Program-made: the position numbers and the translations under genes
Source: Anaerolineales bacterium
Lineage (GTDB): Bacteria; Chloroflexota; Anaerolineae; 4572-78; J111
Assembly (NCBI GenBank): GCA_020634935.1
Contig: JACKAT010000057.1
Location: forward strand, 1 to 34,808
DNA: 34,808 nt
Reading direction: 5' to 3'
Part shown: piece after piece, positions 33,161-34,808 of the stretch
Numbering within the stretch: the stretch's first letter is position 1
Layout: the number at the start of each line of letters is the position of its first letter
The notes under the pieces: generated by a model
Told to the model about the DNA's origin: nothing
What the model saw: the letters and a program-made list of their open reading frames with translations, nothing else
Databases searched by the model: none

Positions 33161-33196
33161 TAGAGTTTGTAGAGTTTAAGGAGTTTGGGGAGTTTT
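33161..33196. repeat. 9-bp tandem repeat, four units
   Basis: TAGAGTTTG, TAGAGTTTA, AGGAGTTTG and GGGAGTTTT follow each other without gaps about 100 bp upstream of hypA. The repeat may be a regulator-binding array or simple slippage. Confidence 0.6.
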
Positions 33197-33279
33197 ATTA
33201 ACGGAAGGGTGGATTAGGCTTAGGCGGGTCGGCAGTCTGCCAGCGGTGGTCGTGTTTAGCTTTCCGGTCGGGCTAAGAG

Positions 33280-33285
33280 TATAAT
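33280..33285 (+). promoter_or_regulatory. -10 box of hypA; short or leaderless mRNA
   Basis: TATAAT lies nine bases before the hypA ATG, and no Shine-Dalgarno is present. Transcription would begin within a few bases of the start codon. No good -35 box is seen at the usual distance. Confidence 0.4.
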
Positions 33286-33294
33286 GATCCTATA

Positions 33295-33657
33295 ATGCAC
33301 GAACTACCTGTTACGCAAGGCATATTAACAGTGGCTTTGGAGACGGCCGAGCAGTATGGCGGCTACCGCATCACAGCCATCAATTTGGTTATCGGCGATA
33401 TGACTAGCATCGTCGATGACTCGGTGCAGTTTTATTTCGATGCGCTAAGCCAAGGGACTGCGGCCGAAGGGGCTAAACTCCATTTCAGACGCGAAGCGGC
33501 AGCGGCCAAATGTCTGGAATGTGGGCATGAATATCCGGTCACCCCGCCGCTCAATCCGTTTTGCCCGCAATGTGACAGTGCGTTTTTGCAGATCAGCGGC
33601 GGTAAAGAATTTTTTATTGAAAGCATCGAGGTGGATGATGAAAATACCGGTGGTTAA
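33295..33657 (+). CDS. hypA: Hydrogenase nickel insertion protein HypA
   Basis: This 120-residue protein delivers nickel to the [NiFe]-hydrogenase large subunit together with HypB. The N-terminal MHE nickel site (H2, E3) is intact, followed by the typical EQYGGYRITAINLVIGDMTS sequence and a zinc site with two CxxC pairs: C73/C76 (KCLECGH) and C90/C93 (FCPQCD). It ends in EFFIESIEVDD, normal for the family. It is the first gene of a plus-strand group and overlaps hypB by 20 bp. No hydrogenase structural genes are in the window, but they are likely just beyond its right edge. Confidence 0.93.
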   Translation: MHELPVTQGILTVALETAEQYGGYRITAINLVIGDMTSIVDDSVQFYFDALSQGTAAEGAKLHFRREAAAAKCLECGHEYPVTPPLNPFCPQCDSAFLQISGGKEFFIESIEVDDENTGG

Positions 33658-34300
33658 ACAGATTTTGACCGGCAACGATCAGATCGCGGCCGAAAACGAA
33701 CAAACCTTTCGAGAGAACGGCGTTTTCGCCCTCAACCTGATGGCCGCGCCGGGCGCGGGTAAAACCACCTTTATCCTGGCTACCATCGACCACCTACCGG
33801 CCGATGTCCGGCCCGCCGTCATCGAGGGCGATCTGGCCTCGACGATTGACGCCGACACCATTTCGCAGCGGGGCGTACCGGTTATCCAGATCAATACCGG
33901 CGGCGGCTGCCATCTCGACGCGCCGATGGTCCGCAACTCGCTGCCCCACTTCGCGCTAAGTGACATTGATCTGCTCTTCATTGAAAATGTCGGCAATTTG
34001 GTTTGCCCCTCTAATTTCAAACTCGGCACGGCGCTGTCGGTGGTCGTTTCCAGTACGGCCGAAGGCCACGACAAACCCTATAAATACCCCGGTATCTTCG
34101 CCACCGCCGATGTCGTCATCCTGACCAAGGCCGATATTTTGGAAGTCTTTGAGTTCGATCGGGAATATTTTGAACGGGGCTTAAAAGCGGTCAATCAACA
34201 CGCGCCGCTGTTTGTGGTGTCCGGCCGGACCGGGGCCGGGATCGATGCCTGGGTAGCGTGGTTACTAGATAGACGGCGCGGATACACAGCGGCCATTTGA
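33638..34300 (+). CDS. hypB: Hydrogenase nickel incorporation GTPase HypB
   Basis: This 220-residue GTPase drives nickel insertion into hydrogenase. Motifs: P-loop AAPGAGKTT with K42, IEGDLASTIDADTI, the metal-binding GGGCHLDA (C91, H92), LFIENVGNLVCP (C123), and the base-recognition motif LTKAD. There is no N-terminal His-rich nickel store, so it is the minimal form. The ATG at 33638, five bases after GAGGT, is preferred over an in-frame ATG three bases earlier; longer frames reach into hypA without support. The 20-bp overlap with hypA indicates coupled translation. Confidence 0.93.
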   Translation: MKIPVVKQILTGNDQIAAENEQTFRENGVFALNLMAAPGAGKTTFILATIDHLPADVRPAVIEGDLASTIDADTISQRGVPVIQINTGGGCHLDAPMVRNSLPHFALSDIDLLFIENVGNLVCPSNFKLGTALSVVVSSTAEGHDKPYKYPGIFATADVVILTKADILEVFEFDREYFERGLKAVNQHAPLFVVSGRTGAGIDAWVAWLLDRRRGYTAAI

Positions 34301-34412
34301 ATGAGATTGTTCAACGCCCTAATCGAAAACCGGGCGAATAATAAGTCCATCATAAATTCAAGCGGCGCCGATGCCGCCAAACAGCAATGTAGCCAGCCGC
34401 AAGGAGGACCTT

Positions 34413-34808
34413 TTGCCAACCATAGCCCAAACTTTACGTGAGCATCCCTTTCTCAGCAATATTCCGTCTGAGTACCTTCAATATTATGAAGACTGTGCGT
34501 CGGAGTCACCCTTCAAATCCGGCGATTACTTAGTCCGAGAAAAAGAGCCGGCCGACGACTTCTTTCTGATCCGATCCGGCCAGGTAGCCCTGGACACCTT
34601 TATTGCCGGGCGAGGCCCAACCAACATCCAATATCTGACCGGCGGCGAGGTCTTAGGCTGGTCGTGGTTGGTTGAACCCCACGTCTGGCACTTTAACGCC
34701 CTGGCCGTTGCGCCTACGGAAACGATTCGGCTCAACGGCAGTCGCCTCAAGGCGTTAGCCGAGCAAGACTGCGGCTTTGGCTACGACTTGATGAAACGGA
34801 TGGTCAAT
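34413..34808 (+). CDS. Cyclic nucleotide-binding domain protein, N-terminal part (cut by window end)
   Basis: The frame runs from a TTG with a strong AAGGAGG six bases upstream to the end of the window (132 codons without a stop). It shows the CRP-type cup: LREHPFLSNIPSEYLQYYED, KSGDYLVREKEPADDFFLIR, SGQVALDTF, GGEVLGWSWLVEPHVWHF and ETIRLNGSRLKALAEQD. The residues that bind cAMP in CRP cannot be confirmed by eye. Genes of this kind next to hypA/hypB often open group 3 [NiFe]-hydrogenase operons; this is established for other bacteria and inferred here. A DNA-binding domain, if any, would lie beyond the window. The 112-bp gap after hypB holds a doubtful 46-codon frame. Confidence 0.78.
   Translation, partial: MPTIAQTLREHPFLSNIPSEYLQYYEDCASESPFKSGDYLVREKEPADDFFLIRSGQVALDTFIAGRGPTNIQYLTGGEVLGWSWLVEPHVWHFNALAVAPTETIRLNGSRLKALAEQDCGFGYDLMKRMVN

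Noticed and set aside
33521..33634. Extension of hypB upstream into hypA
   Set aside because: The extra 39 residues are the out-of-frame translation of the HypA zinc-site region.
34301..34441. 46-codon frame starting directly after the hypB stop
   Set aside because: It has no ribosome-binding sequence of its own that I can support, its composition is not protein-like, and it overlaps the strong AAGGAGG and start of the next gene.

Overview
The window looks like a chromosomal segment of a member of the Chloroflexota (Anaerolineae-like). This is an inference from gene content, not a database result. The pointers are a Ser/Thr kinase with a Thr/Pro-rich linker and a TolB-type propeller, a BTAD/NB-ARC/TPR regulator, a citrate synthase fused to a DNA-binding domain, universal stress domains fused to a transporter ATPase, and frequent GTG/TTG starts. 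Most of the window is visibly GC-rich. The restriction-modification pair at 7.0-9.1 kb is AT-rich and looks acquired.

Layout. 1-2.4 kb: the end of a formylglycine-generating-enzyme-like domain protein, then a glycosyltransferase and a Rossmann-fold NAD(P)-binding protein on the minus strand. 2.6-7 kb: a small cupin, a mannitol-dehydrogenase-family enzyme, 4-alpha-glucanotransferase (malQ) and cobalamin synthase (cobS). 7-9.1 kb: a PD-(D/E)XK endonuclease overlapping a D12-class adenine methyltransferase. 9.2-12.8 kb: an AlkZ-like winged-helix protein, a saccharopine-dehydrogenase-family enzyme and a membrane protein. 12.8-15.4 kb: two divergently transcribed citrate-synthase-family genes, one with an N-terminal HTH, with a promoter between them flanked by matching operator-like palindromes. 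15.9-22.3 kb: a kinase-propeller receptor, a 53-residue membrane peptide gene and a 1149-residue signalling regulator. 22.3-30.8 kb: a sulfate ABC transporter operon (usp, cysA-usp fusion, binding protein, cysT, cysW) preceded on the same strand by a sensor kinase/response regulator pair. 31.2-33 kb: an SDR protein and a DUF1338 (2-oxoadipate dioxygenase-type) enzyme. 33.3-34.8 kb: hypA, hypB and a truncated cyclic-nucleotide-binding protein, probably the start of a [NiFe]-hydrogenase locus that continues outside the window.

Intergenic DNA carries several non-coding repeat families: three copies of a roughly 125-bp MITE-like element with nested inverted repeats, a related 84-bp element, a double-hairpin family (GACAAAGC/GCTTTGTC), a ten-unit 21-bp minisatellite and a 9-bp tandem repeat. 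No transposase, tRNA, rRNA or CRISPR array was seen.

The strongest candidate for an undescribed system is the HTH-citrate synthase with its divergent partner. Two 22-bp sites of the form ACATTGAT-N6-ATCAAYAT lie exactly 63 bp apart on either side of a near-consensus promoter. The HTH-fused protein keeps all three citrate-synthase catalytic residues, while the stand-alone enzyme has Glu at the Asp position. An enzyme acting as metabolite-sensing repressor of its own paralogue is a testable reading of this.
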